From Rhizophlyctis rosea (lineage: Eukaryota > Chytridiomycota > Chytridiomycetes > Rhizophlyctidales > Rhizophlyctidaceae): a stretch of 64,000 nt of DNA. Under the pieces are notes generated by a model. The model saw only the letters and a list, made by a program, of their open reading frames with translations, was not told where the DNA came from and did not search any database. The stretch spans positions 66,127 to 130,126 of the forward strand of contig JADGJC010000057.1 of the NCBI GenBank assembly GCA_027596075.1, given 5' to 3'. A program made the position numbers and the translations under genes. Positions 36,402-46,794 of this stretch are shown one piece after another; within the stretch, counting starts at the first letter, position 1; each line of letters opens with the position of its first letter.

Positions 36402-37001
36402 GATGATTTCTGGAGTATAAAGGTTTAAGATAAGAGCTTTGTTCACTTGTTGTGAGATCTCGAACCCCTTTTCGAATCCGTAGCTATTGCAGGAGGTGAA
36501 ACTCTTTTTGTGACTGATATATGTGACTTCCACCCCTGATAGAACCGTTACTTCAGAAACGAGATTGACAGTGGGAAACCGAAGGAGAGGGTTCCGAGGT
36601 TCTCCGACCAAGACGAGTCTGCTGTGAGTCTGTGAAGAGGGACGTGGACTTTTCGCGTGGGCCGCTGTGTCCGAGGGCGGGTCCACACGCGGAACTTGTG
36701 CCACAGTTGGCACCCTAAGCGGAATCCGGGAATGAAACACCGCCCAGTGGATTTGAATTTTGAAAGCGTGTGTGCTGACGAAGCGGTCTGTGGCTTTGTG
36801 GCTGGTGAGGCTCAAGCCACACCATGTGGCAATGCAATCGAGCTCCTGATCCTGGGCCATGGGGCCGGGCCCAGGGCCACCCAACTCATCCACCCCTGAT
36901 CCTGCCCCTGATCCTGCCCCTGATCCAACACGCACACTTTTTAGAACTCTTGGAAGTTCACCATTTGGTCAAAGCATACAGTAGAGATCACGCTTACTGT
37001 C
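36402..37001. promoter_or_regulatory. divergent promoter, SCS7 / KHE-like gene
   Basis: A 600-bp interval. On the minus strand the SCS7 frame remains open to 36935. A 12-bp tandem repeat sits at ~36893-36928. Confidence 0.4.
36893..36928. repeat. 12-bp tandem repeat (CCTGATCCTGCC), three copies
   Basis: Three consecutive near-perfect copies of CCCCTGATCCTG in the SCS7 / KHE-like promoter region. Confidence 0.85.
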
Positions 37002-38147
37002 ATGTTCTTGAGATCTGTGCGTCGAGGTTGCGCACCGCAACGACACGTCAACCTACTTCAACGACGATTCGTCGCGTCCGCAGCTGCGGAGGCTGAGGAG
37101 ATCTCACCTGCTGCAACCGGCGTGAGCCAACCCCAACCTCCTACCAAACCCTTGCCTCGACCTACTAAAGCAACATCCATCACTGCAACGCCAGAATCAC
37201 CAACCCATCTCTTGGTGTATATCCTACCAACCCTTCACAACCGCTTCGTGTTCCACCCACGTTACCTCCGTTCGCGGTCAGCCTGGGAACGTTACGCCGT
37301 GTTCTCCGCTTTCATCCTCCGCAAATGGCGCTATCAAATCTCGGATCTTGGGGCCTTTGTTTGGCAGGGTTTTGGAGCTTGGGGTCATCGAAATGATCCG
37401 ACGGGGATCTCTAATAGAATCTGGTGGTTCGGAAACAGGATCACCACCAGGAAAGCGGCGGATGAATACTTTTTCAAATCAGTTCCAAGGATCACTCAAA
37501 CGGTATGGCTGGGTGTTGCCTGCATGGTTCTGCATAATTTCCTAACTTGAGTCGTCAGGTCGAATTTGTATATCCTCCCAGTTTGGAACTACGAGAGGCA
37601 AAAGCGCAATTATCGGATTGGCTTGGAAGTGCGTTTGTCCAGCCTCTTGTGGTAGATTCATCAAAACTGATGCAGTTGCTTTCTAGATTCGGATAAACAA
37701 CGAGGGAAACTTTTCCTATGGTCCCTCGTCTTCGGGGTGGACTTCTACATTGCCAAATTTCTCATGGCTGCTGCCAACATCATTTTCACCTACAACGTCT
37801 TTCGTGTCAACGCACACTGGCGAGCGGATGTGGGCGCGAAGGTCTTGCAAAGGTTGATCAACGAGAAGAAGGTCATATGGACTCCCAGCGAGGAACTGGA
37901 AAAGATGATCGTCACTACCAGCGAGAAAGTGACGCAGAGAGCACAAGCGGAGAACGCCGAGCGCAGTGCGAAGGGTGTGGCAGCGAATGCACCAGTCTGG
38001 CGGTGGAACCCCAGAGACGACATCCATGATGAGGTCATTGAAGAACTGGAGCAACAGCTACACTCGCCCGAGTTTGCGAGGACATATCGGAGGGCTAGGA
38101 TGCAGTACTTCATTCATCGTGGAAAAGAGCGAGATGTCGTCGAATAG
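37002..38147 (+). CDS. mitochondrial protein, K+/H+ exchange-related (Mit_KHE1-like)
   Basis: Three exons from ATG 37002 (introns around 37501-37558 and 37628-37686). The N-terminus (MFLRSVRRGCAPQRHVNLLQRRF) is a good mitochondrial presequence. Then come a Pro/Thr-rich linker, THLLVYILPTLHNRFVFHP, WERYAVFSAFILRKWRYQISD, WWFGNRIT and DEYFFKSVPRITQTVEFVYPP. The order of 'ILP', the Trp-rich helical stretch, 'GN' and 'FKSVP' resembles the Mit_KHE1 family (yeast YDL183C), linked to mitochondrial K+/H+ exchange; assignment rests on pattern memory. One weak hydrophobic segment (VDFYIAKFLMAAANIIF) may contact the inner membrane. A charged helical tail ends FIHRGKERDVVE. Confidence 0.6.
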
Positions 38148-38177
38148 ATCACACTATCGAGCAAACTTAAAACTTAT

Positions 38178-38202
38178 GTAAATAGATAGATAGATAGATA
38201 TT
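38178..38202. repeat. GATA tetranucleotide microsatellite
   Basis: AATAGATAGATAGATAGATA lies just past the stop of the KHE-like gene in its convergent 3' region with NPRL2. Confidence 0.9.
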
Positions 38203-38395
38203 CAACGTAGGTTCCAAAGGCGGGTCACGTCGTGGATGTAGATAACTTGCCAAAATGTAAATACACATTTCGAAGCTTCATATTCAGAATGGAGCGTAAA
38301 TGCTGTCCACGGCGATCTTTGATGCTCTTGGCGTGGTCTAGCAACCTCGTGAAGGTATCCAATTTATTTACAAGAATCCATCCGCTAAGCACATT

Positions 38396-40330
38396 TTACT
38401 TCCAAATGAATCGAACGGCGGTTTCCGACTTCAGTATATCGTCCAGCTCTTTTGGACTACATCCAAACATCGTGCACAGCTCATCATAATGGTGTTGGCC
38501 CTTCAGATATCTAATGACGAACAAAGATCATTTGTTTGCTCTTCGTTTGAAGAGAACTCAGCTTAGACTAACCTTTTCAAGTATTTCGCAGGCGATTCAC
38601 TCACAGCTCGTTGATCCGCGCGTGTCAACCACATTGGATATTTATGCACGCGGTAAACGAAGCCCTTCACGACGCCATAGAGGATGAACCTCCTATGGTT
38701 TGATGTAGCACGACGTTGTTAGGAAGGGCATGTCATATTGCTTTGCAGGAACATATGAGCTATCATACCTCACGTCAATATTATAATTCAACACTTTATG
38801 CTCTTCAATCCAGTCCTGAACGGTCAATCCATGTTTGAGGGCACAATAGAGGGAGAAAACTGTCGCAAAAGGTGGTGGTGGGGTATCTATATGAACGAAC
38901 GTAAGCGTCTGGAATCACAATTCATCTTTAGTTGCATCCGTATATCCGGTACCTGGTCGAGCAATAAATCGTATGCATTCCGATTGATATTCGGGCGAAT
39001 GGAGAAGAGCTGCAACGGAATGCTTGACGGCGTAAACGTTGCCGAACTAGTCTCGGACAGAAAACTCGGCGTTAAACTCATGTCTCATTGACTCTTCTTA
39101 AGGCGGAACTCACTTGGAATATGTCCACAAGCTTAACGCATCCGTAATAGCTGCGCGATGCGTATTGCATCAGTGTATTTTCAACTTGAACCCCATCCGG
39201 AAGACGACTTACAGCAAATGTTGAATAGCGATGCGGACGAAGGTGACATCCACGTCTGAGATGTCTGCTATTCGTCGGACAGATTGGACGCCATCGATGC
39301 ATGGAATGATCTGTCTCGTTGCAACATGAGCAGCCGTTCCCATTGAGTCTGTGTATTACAACACACCCGCTGCATCGTCATGTCCCAATATTTGTCCATC
39401 ACATTACTCAGATTGACCACGCACACGGGAACCTGGTAATCGTAAACCGGAGGAGGATCTCGACATTTAGGAAACAATTTTAGATTGATCATGTTTGCAT
39501 CGTCTGTTTGTGGTCCACTATTATTGAGAGTTGATTGCATTGCTCGATAAGGGCAAGGTGTACGCACTGATAGATATCTGGCATTCATTATACGAGTTGA
39601 GATCTTCCAACAGTTGTTCCATGATATTCAGCACGGTGCTCTTTGTTGCTTGCCGATGTAGAAGTTCGCTTTCCACCTATTGACAAGCACATGTTGGCAT
39701 TCGTTCTGGCGCAACTCACAAAGAGACATCGTTCTCAAGAGTATTGATAGTATGACTATATTTACAGCGATTCCCTAGCACTATTCCCTGTCTTCTGCGG
39801 TTCCACCAAAAGAGTATTCCCATCACTTGAAAAGTCCAACGCACCTCAAGCGACCGCAACACTCTCGCCATCTTCGTCACAATCTGCTCGTAGCTCCCCG
39901 TTTCGGCTTCCTTCTCAAAGACAAAGCACAAATTGAACAGAAAGGCATTTCGTTCATAGCTGTCATTCTTGATCGAAACAGGGTAGCCCATCACTTTGCA
40001 GCGTGGCACGGACACGGTGACGAGGCGGTTGCATAGTTCAGGTTTGGGTATGATATATTCGGATATAGAGTCGAAGTCGAGAATGGGTTCGGTGGAGGGT
40101 TGAGATGCTGCTGGTGGTTGTAGGTTTGATAGGGATGTCGCTAGTGGTGAGGGTGGTGGGAGAAGGGTAGCTGGTGTGGGCACGAGGTTAATGGATGAAG
40201 AGGTTGTTGACGAGGAAGAAGAGGTCACGAAGCCTTCCGGAACTTCGTATATGACCTTTGGTCCTTGTATTGGGTGGAACTCGGCATAAAATATGGCGAG
40301 CAACACCGGAAAGCCTTGGAAGGAGTCCAT
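38396..40330 (-). CDS. NPR2: GATOR1/SEACIT subunit Npr2 (NPRL2)
   Basis: About eight exons. The chosen ATG (40330) gives MDSFQGFPVLLAIFYAEFHPIQGPKVIYEVPEGF. A Ser/Pro-rich insertion of ~65 residues follows, then the conserved SEYIIPKPELCNRLVTVSV, GYPVSIKNDSYERNAFLFNLCF and EQIVTKMARVLRSLE. Later exons give KLFPKCRDPPPVYDYQVPV, WDMTMQR, CIDGVQSVRRIADISDVD, RIAIQHLLYYGCVKLVDIFQ, FGNVY and, at the C-terminus, GQHHYDELCTMFGCSPKELDDIL, ending in FIWK. With Npr3 and Iml1 it forms the GAP complex that turns off TORC1 on amino-acid or nitrogen loss, at the vacuole/lysosome. Order and spacing match human NPRL2. Confidence 0.93.
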
Positions 40331-40574
40331 CCCTGTGGGCTGTTTGCAAACAAACAGTGCAAAGAATGTGAGAAGATGGGGTCCGAGAAGGTGGGATGGG
40401 GCTAGAGGCACAGCGATGTGGCAAAAGGTGGAGTAGCTATTTGCGGGCTAAATTTTGCCTGAGGGGATACGCAACTCCCCCACTGTGGGGGCCGCTGGAG
40501 CACTGATGGTGGTAGCAGAACCTGATCCTTGCTTGAACTCCCTCTCACCATCCATCCATCCATTACTCGCAAAC
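40331..40574. promoter_or_regulatory. compact divergent promoter, NPR2 / RPS15
   Basis: Only 244 bp separate the two start codons. A CCAT tetranucleotide repeat lies just before the RPS15 ATG. Confidence 0.5.
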
Positions 40575-41552
40575 ATGGTGAGTATGCATTTCATCGTATT
40601 CGTCATTAACTGTATCCACCAGCAGAGTGGGGTTGTCCGTTTGTCACTAGAATCTTATGATGGATGGATTGGTGAGGGTCAGCAGATGGCGGATGTGGAG
40701 GTTGCGACATGACGGCGGAAGGGAACATGTGTGATAATTGTCAGAAGGAACTGCAGATGACTCCACCCGCGGATAGCTAGACGAATCTAGTTTAGGGCTG
40801 AGTTTTCGGTCGGAGGTCCACTAGACTGTTTCTTATCGGCGTTTGGGAAGCTGGACTTGTCGTTGCATCGATACCCCGAGCAAATACGGTTACAAACGGA
40901 CAATCCCCATGTGTAGATGTGGTTGAGCGGACTTTAACTAAACGGGTTCCTCAACAACTTCAGGCCGACGAGTACGATGCCGAGGCTGCCGCCGAGAAGA
41001 AGAGGCAAAGGACTTTCCGCAAATTCTCCTACCGCGGAGTAGACCTTGACCAATTGCTCGACCTTTCCAGCGAGCAGGTTCGTTCCGTTCCAGTCACATA
41101 ACCAAACAACCCCGCGCTGACTTCAACTTCTGTTATCAACATAGTTGATGGATCTCGTCCATGCCCGTGCTCGCCGCAGGTTCCAACGCGGTCTCAAGCG
41201 CAAGCCCATGGGTTTGATCAAGAAGCTCCGCAAGGCTAAGAAGGAGGCCCCCGCTAACGAGAAGCCCGAGGTCGTCAAGACTCACCTCCGTGACATGATC
41301 ATTGTCCCTGAGATGATCGGTTCCGTCGTCGGTGTCTACAACGGCAAGACTTTCAACCAGGTTGAAATCAAGCCTGAGATGATCGGTCACTATTTGGGCG
41401 AGTTCTCCATCACCTACAAGCCTGTCAAGCACGGTCGTCCCGGTATTGGTGCCACTCACAGCTCCAGGTAGGGTTTTCACGGTGTTCCGCTGCGTTGTTG
41501 GGTTTCTCATATTGATTGGGTTTTTTTATTTAGGTTCATTCCTCTCAAATAA
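40575..41552 (+). CDS. RPS15: 40S ribosomal protein S15 (uS19)
   Basis: Four exons. The first coding exon is only the ATG (40575-40577), followed by a 386-nt intron (40578-40963), the longest clear one in the window; an intron right after the ATG is common in ribosomal protein genes. Then [23 protein letters not shown] with [87 protein letters not shown] and GATHSSRFIPLK, the last residues coming from a terminal exon at ~41534-41552. Component of the head of the small subunit near the A-site tRNA. Intact and full length (~150 residues). Confidence 0.96.
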
Positions 41553-41951
41553 GCGTGGAGTGGGGACCGGGTTGCATGTTCTTGTAAAATAGTAAAAAAG
41601 CTGAAAACAAACTTGTGTGGTCCTTTGGTGGTTGGGTGTGGGTGCTTGAGTTGGTGGATGGCAAAGGGTGACTCGGTCGGGAAAGACGATATGACGGAGC
41701 TGCTATGGATTGAAGGGGTTGGGCGTTCACTGGGCATGTGGGAAATTTGCATTGTGTGGAAGAGCCATATGATCCAAGACTCCTGGGGGTACATGTGCAC
41801 AAACAAAGATATATTTACAGATGATTTTTGGTATTTTGAACATCCAGAAACATTCGACACTATTCTGAATATTCACGAAACATGACCCAAGAAATGAGCA
41901 TCCCCACTCGTCAGGAAAGTGGTCCAACCCGCATACATCGATCGCCATTCG
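41553..41951. other. convergent 3' region, RPS15 / ENKD1-like
   Basis: 399 bp with no supported gene; both open frames seen here lack family resemblance. Confidence 0.45.
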
Positions 41952-43394
41952 TCACCTTCCCTCTTCCGCCACCATTCCAACTAATCCTCCGACAGCGGCA
42001 CCCGCTTCACTTCCACTCACATCCTCCTCCGCCAGCTTCGGATCATCAATTGCCACTAACACACCCGACCGACTGAAAACATCCAACCCCTCCTCAACCT
42101 CTCTGAGTTGTCTCTCCACTTCGATTTTGCGCCTTCTCATGCTCTGCGTTTCGATCACCATGGGAAACTTGGACAGTACATCCAGCAGCTGGCTGTGTTC
42201 TAAATGGTGAAAGGCATTCGTCAGTACGGTCGCGTCCTTTACATCCGTGACCACGAAGTCTAGCCAATCATAAGATCCATACTTCGCCTCAAAAGCTCCA
42301 GTGTTTCAAGTCGTTTGTTCTCAGGTAATACTGCGTAACATAAGATCTGTCAATCAACAACGTTGCAACGATTGCACGCAAAAGGATGAGCGCAGAGAGT
42401 CTTACCCATCATACCCGGCGGTATTCTATGCAAGCACGAAGAACAAATAAGTGACAATGCCAGGACGTATATGCATCAACAACGAACATACTTCTCTTCC
42501 TCCAGTCTCTTCAGTCGTTCCTCCTCCCGTTTTGCCCAGTCCAGTTTCCGATCAATCAAGCTGATTGTCAAAAGTCAGACGACGTTAAGTTAAACCACCT
42601 TCGGTTGGAAACTTACTATCTTGGTACCTCACCCATCCGCGTTCTGCGCTCTAGTGTGGGCGTTTCGGGAGGTTTTGGCGATCTCTGTTGTTGAGGTTGA
42701 GTTCAAGATAACTTTCCGGCAACACTCTTTCAATCTTCTAAATGCATGATCTTACCACAGCTGCTTGTCTTGCTTTCAATGCGTTCATTTGGATGAAATT
42801 CTTTCTGGTAGTGCTGCTGGCCGCGGATGATGGTCGTGATAAGCTTGGTGAAATGTCCGATTCGGAGGCCCAGAGTTCCAATGTATTTGGGGTCTGCGGC
42901 ATCATGAAAATAAGAATTCATGGTGGTTAGGACTCGTCGGATGAGCTCAAAATGCTCACGTGCACACAAGGACATACATTTGTTCCGCTCGCGCTGCTTC
43001 TTCGTGTAACCAATTTGCCCGGTACGCTTTCGAATTGCTTTAGTTTGAAAGGTGGCGATGGCGGTCTTGACTCTTCCTGGTGTATGCACAAGACAAGTCA
43101 GCTGGCCAGCGATAAGTGATGCCTCTTCTTCCTTTGCTATCACCTCTTTCCTTATCCGAGCAGCCTTTTCCATCTCCTTTACCCGCATCTTATTCGCCTT
43201 TGCATGGTCTTTGGGCACTCCCCCTCTGCGTGTTATGTCGTCCCTACGGGATCAGCCAGACATGGAGGTGAGCCAGGTATCCTTGGCAGAGGTGGCAAGA
43301 AAGATGACGCGTACCGTAAGCCTCTACTTGGGTGTAACAGCATTCCTACTGCTGTACCCGCCATGTGGCGTTGGTGTGTCTTGCGTGCTTCCAT
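41952..43394 (-). CDS. ENKD1: enkurin-domain protein (ENKD1-like)
   Basis: Roughly nine exons. The chosen ATG at 43394 gives MEARKTHQRHMAGTAVGMLL, then (after an intron with donor GTACGC) DDITRRGGVPKDHAKANK with RVKEMEKAARIRKE, ESRPPSPPFKLKQFESVPGK, TPNTLELWASESDISPS, RKNFIQMNALKARQAAV, RSPKPPETPTLERRTRMGEVPRY, LIDRKLDWAKREEERL and the enkurin domain: EEKIPPGMMVLPENKRLETLELL, HSQLLDVLSKFPMVIETQS, RQLREVEEGLDVFSR. The PKDH block, the NFI..NA block and the PPGM..LPENKRLETL block occur in the same order as in ENKD1, a centriole/cilium microtubule protein. Many in-frame introns mean the longest open frames are misleading here; three exons are in frames different from the long one. The acidic Gly-rich C-terminus (VSGSEAGAAVGG) is lineage-specific. 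A flagellar role is likely. Confidence 0.82.
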
Positions 43395-44308
43395 GCGGGC
43401 TGTATAGCGTGTCAAAGGTGAGGTTGAGAAATTGGGGAAGATGGGGAGTTTGCAACAGACGACCAATTTTCAAACAGCAATCGATGTGTGGATGTCCAGA
43501 GTACCGCGTCCAGTTATTTCGGACTTCACAAGCCACAACGGGTACCGGACTGTTCCGACACGACCACTCTCTTCTCCCTTGACTTTTATCCCCCGTTCTC
43601 CGTCCCATCTGACCACAGGAGAACAGAACAATCCCCTATCAAACATTTAGAGTATAACTGGACTGCTCACTGGCTGGCTGTCAACAAAAAGGTATGATGC
43701 TGCTTGCCTCGTCTCTTGAGCGGATAATCTGAGGCCGCGTGTGTCTGAGTTGTATTCTCAATAAGTCCCAATCCCTGCCTGGAGACTTGAAATGCGTCCG
43801 AGTTGGCAGCCCGCTCTCCTGAGATGTGACTGACCTCTGGCTGATCTTGATCTTCCTTATATAAGTGAAAACACTCACAATTCACCAGGGGACGTTGTAG
43901 GCCTACTGCAAGAATAAACGGCTTGAAGCGAGCGGCAGCACATTCACATACGGACCATATGCTGATTCTGACGTCATCGACCAGTACTTTTATGGGCCCC
44001 TACTTTCATTACGTCAGTCCACTCAGCAGTGCCATGTGAAAGTAAACAAACCAACAGATCGCCGCCCATTCATGAAAACTTCTATATATACCGATGGGTT
44101 GCTGCTTTTCATTGCTCAACATCTTTCCCCCCCTTTCACATTCTGCACTCCCACGAAGCAAGCTTGGATAAAGGACTGGGTATGTTTCTACTTTGTGACG
44201 ATTATCCATCCATCAAAACAACATTATAATAACTTACACACGCATTCCTTGTTCGCAGATGCGGCATTTTCAGGTTCATACCGCCCTCGATATTACGTCT
44301 TGCCGTGA

Positions 44309-44395
44309 AACTTAGCGTGGGCCACTGGCATCCACGCGAAGGGGGAGAGCCGGGCCCATATGAGGCTTGCCTCTTTGGGAGAGCCGGACTCCTGA
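44309..44395. repeat. ~87-bp direct repeat, copy 1
   Basis: Starts CTTAGCGTGGGCCACTGGCA and ends near GAGCCGGACTCCTG. GCGTGG...CCACGC can pair as a 6-bp hairpin at its left end. About 90% identical to the second copy ~200 bp downstream. Confidence 0.85.
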
Positions 44396-44512
44396 TCGGT
44401 GAGGTACGAGGGTAAGGTGCGAAGTCAATGATGTCGAGTTTTTTTGGTAGATTCCCTCTGCAGTGAGGACAAATATCGGGCTTCCGACCCTACCCAGGGG
44501 ACGCCCACCACA

Positions 44513-44598
44513 ACTTAGCATGGGCCACTGGTATCCACGCGAAGGGGGAGAGCTGGGCCCATATAAGGCTTGCCTTTTTGGGGGAGCCGGACTCCTGT
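44513..44598. repeat. ~87-bp direct repeat, copy 2
   Basis: Starts CTTAGCATGGGCCACTGGTA and ends GAGCCGGACTCCTG. Compared with copy 1 it carries scattered transitions (G/A, C/T), including one that breaks the hairpin, as expected for ageing copies. Confidence 0.85.
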
Positions 44599-44725
44599 GG
44601 TGGGTGATGGGGAACGGAAGAGGTCTGGTGGGCGTCTGAGCGGGAGGCGAAACGAACGGGACGAGTGGGGTGATCTGGTGGAGGGACTGGGTGGGGTGAT
44701 GGGGAGAGTCAAGGTAACTTGTCCA

Positions 44726-45020
44726 TTAGCGATTCGTCTTTACTAATACGGGCCTCGAATAACCGCCACCTCCCCGTGGTGAGGCCTGGGTGGGAAGCTT
44801 CGCCGCTTTCTGGCGAGGAGCGGTCTTCTTTCCAGATGTCTTTCTTTCCACAGAGGCCGCAAGATATGGCGTAATGATAGTATCAGTTCCTCATCATGCA
44901 ATATAATATAAAACACTGTTTGTTGTCAAACTTCCGTGTTGCCGTGAATGGTCAAGAGATTGTAAAATGCTTTTGGAGTGAAATTCAGGAAGAAATGTGT
45001 GCGACAAAACCTTTTGTCAT
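44726..45020 (-). CDS. candidate small basic protein (uncertain)
   Basis: A possible two-exon gene of ~57 codons. Exon 1 would be MTK plus one base (45011-45020), exon 2 44726-44889, reading GTDTIITPYLAASVERKTSG and then KKTAPRQKAAKLPTQASPRG, GGGYSRPVLVKTNR, stop. Support: exon 2 reads as a natural-looking basic protein, the phases agree and a TATAAA-like box lies ~30 bp upstream of the ATG. Against: the donor GTTTTG is poor, the acceptor lacks a pyrimidine tract, and a second frame is also open over exon 2. I recognise no family, though the Lys/Arg/Ala-rich part recalls a histone-type tail. Confidence 0.25.
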
Positions 45021-45309
45021 TGCGTAGCTGGGACGGTGGTTGGGTTTGGGTTTATAGAGCCCGCTTGTCCCCTGCAGGCATGCCACTCTTTGCTTTCCTG
45101 GGAAGTGGTAAAGATCCCAACTGTTGACGATTTCATCCTACTCAAAAAACTGAAGCCAAGGGCAGTATGCTGGCAGTGCGCCAAAGAGCAGATCGCACTT
45201 GAGACTTTGGGAAAAGGCGGTACTGAACGTTGGTTCGCTTGCTTTTCTCCAGACGAGGGTATCATTTATGTATGTACAGGGAAGGAAGACTTCTCATAAC
45301 CCATCCATA

Positions 45310-46794
45310 TCAATCTCTGATTCTGATATCTGATTTGCACAACCCCAATACCGTCCGGCAAAGCTTCCTAAGTTCTACCCCTAATTCGAAATGTTTCCAA
45401 CTACCGGACGCCATGTGAACTAGTCGTGCATCCGGGTGCGAGATCAGTTTCGATCCCATGTTGCCGTATCCTTTTGGACGTCCTGGACTGTGTTGAGGAA
45501 AGCATACCAATCAGTCGACACTTATATAACATTCCATAGCGAAACCCTCAGCTATTGGCGGAACTCACCTAAAACCCGTTATAGGTAATACCAAAACGTC
45601 TCTGAACCCTTTGCTCCTTCCCCCATCCTCCAACCCACTGAACGCATTCCATCTCGCTCCCCCCTCTTTGATGTAGTCGACTACCACATCCGTCAACCTG
45701 TAGGGTCCAGTGACTTCCAGAGGATCCCATTCTGGCCCCACCTTCTTCCCCCTTGCATGCCCCGTACTAACTGACCTCTCTCTTTCGAGCAAGGCTTCAG
45801 CCGCGGCAGCAATGCTGTTCAACATAGTATCTAAAGTTGGATGAGACGCCCGCCCCGCGAAAGCCCAGTTCAATAACTCCAAAGAATGTGCATAGCCCAT
45901 CCGCCAGTATCTGTCCCCTCCCTCCGGCGTATCGCACTCGATCCCAACAATCAGTCCAATGGACTGATCGGGATAATACACCGTTCCTTGATGAGGGTCC
46001 TTCCACGACGTTAAATCCTCGGGACCAACCCATGTTGACGGATGACGCAACGGCCGAGTATCGGCATCAGCATAGATTCCTCCAAACGCATGAACCGTGA
46101 AGATGCGGAATGTGTCAGCTTTCAGGACCGGGACTGGCAGGCGGCTATATACGGGATGCAGCTTAGGCCGCAACAATTCGACAGCCTGATCCATCCCTTC
46201 ATCGTCCCACATGAAGTACGCAACATGTGTTTGCTTTTCACCATGTTCCGCCCACCGTCCTACGCATCCAGCAATCCATGATGAAACTCCTTCGACCACG
46301 TTATCAGGCCAGTTCCTCACGTCAGTGGTTTTGTACGTTTGATGAAGAATGAGAGGTATGGAGGTGTGGGATACATTTCTGTTGGCGTCGAGGGAGGCGA
46401 GGCGGGAAGCGAGGCGGGCAGCGTCGACGATATTGGCTGGAGTTGTCGTCAAATCTGCTGGTAAGGAAGTGGCAGAGGCTGACCATGATGGTGGGATGTA
46501 CCACTCTATGCAAAACAACGGAAGCATAGGTAAGATAATGTGCACCAACTGCCACAGGCCAGTCCATTTGTTTATCTCCAACGTACTTCCGCCAGCTCCC
46601 GCTCCTCCTTGCAAAACGGTGTCGAATGTGGTCCTCAAGTCGTCGCGCAGAGCAGCTTTTGATCCATCGTCTCGTGTTGCGCCATAGGAATATAGTGTGA
46701 AGGCAACGACTATGAGGGCAAGAAAAGCGACAGACAGCCGCCGAACGGAGGACGGCCGTGGGATGTTGGAGCGGCGCTTCGTGGTGGTAAACAT
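45310..46794 (-). CDS. GT32 (Och1-like) glycosyltransferase, type II membrane protein
   Basis: Two or three exons from ATG 46794. Short basic cytosolic tail (KRRSNIPRPSSVRR), then one signal anchor (LSVAFLALIVVAFTLYSYG). The catalytic domain starts at IPLILHQTYKTTDVRNWPD and includes VAYFMWDDEGMD, LKADTFRIFTVHAFGGIYADADT (the DxD site), then DQSIGLIVGIECD and TGPYRLTDVV. The frame would stop at 45565 (ITGFR), but a donor GTGAGT overlaps that stop; splicing to an acceptor near 45488 continues as SPGRPKGYGNMGSKLISHPDA and HMASGSWKHFEL, which is the conserved C-terminus of Och1-type enzymes. The 81-nt segment 46506-46586 has intron borders but is open in frame (see findings). Expected activity: alpha-1,6-mannosyltransfer to N-glycans or mannosylation of inositol phosphorylceramide in the Golgi. 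Confidence 0.88.

Larger units (their letters stand above)
43395..45309. other. gene-poor stretch between ENKD1-like and GT32 genes
   Basis: No strongly supported gene in 1.9 kb. It contains a palindromic TGACGTCA (43970-43977), a pair of ~90-bp direct repeats and one weak candidate small gene, all listed separately. A frame at 44997-45299 on the plus strand has no ATG start and no family match. Confidence 0.5.

Noticed and set aside
40578..40963. Possible box C/D snoRNA in the long RPS15 intron (ATGATGG at 40657, CTGA at 40798)
   Set aside because: The C box is imperfect, the boxes are ~140 nt apart and no terminal stem is visible.
44997..45299. Plus-strand 100-codon frame near the GT32 gene
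   Set aside because: Begins at GTG with no in-frame ATG upstream, no family match.
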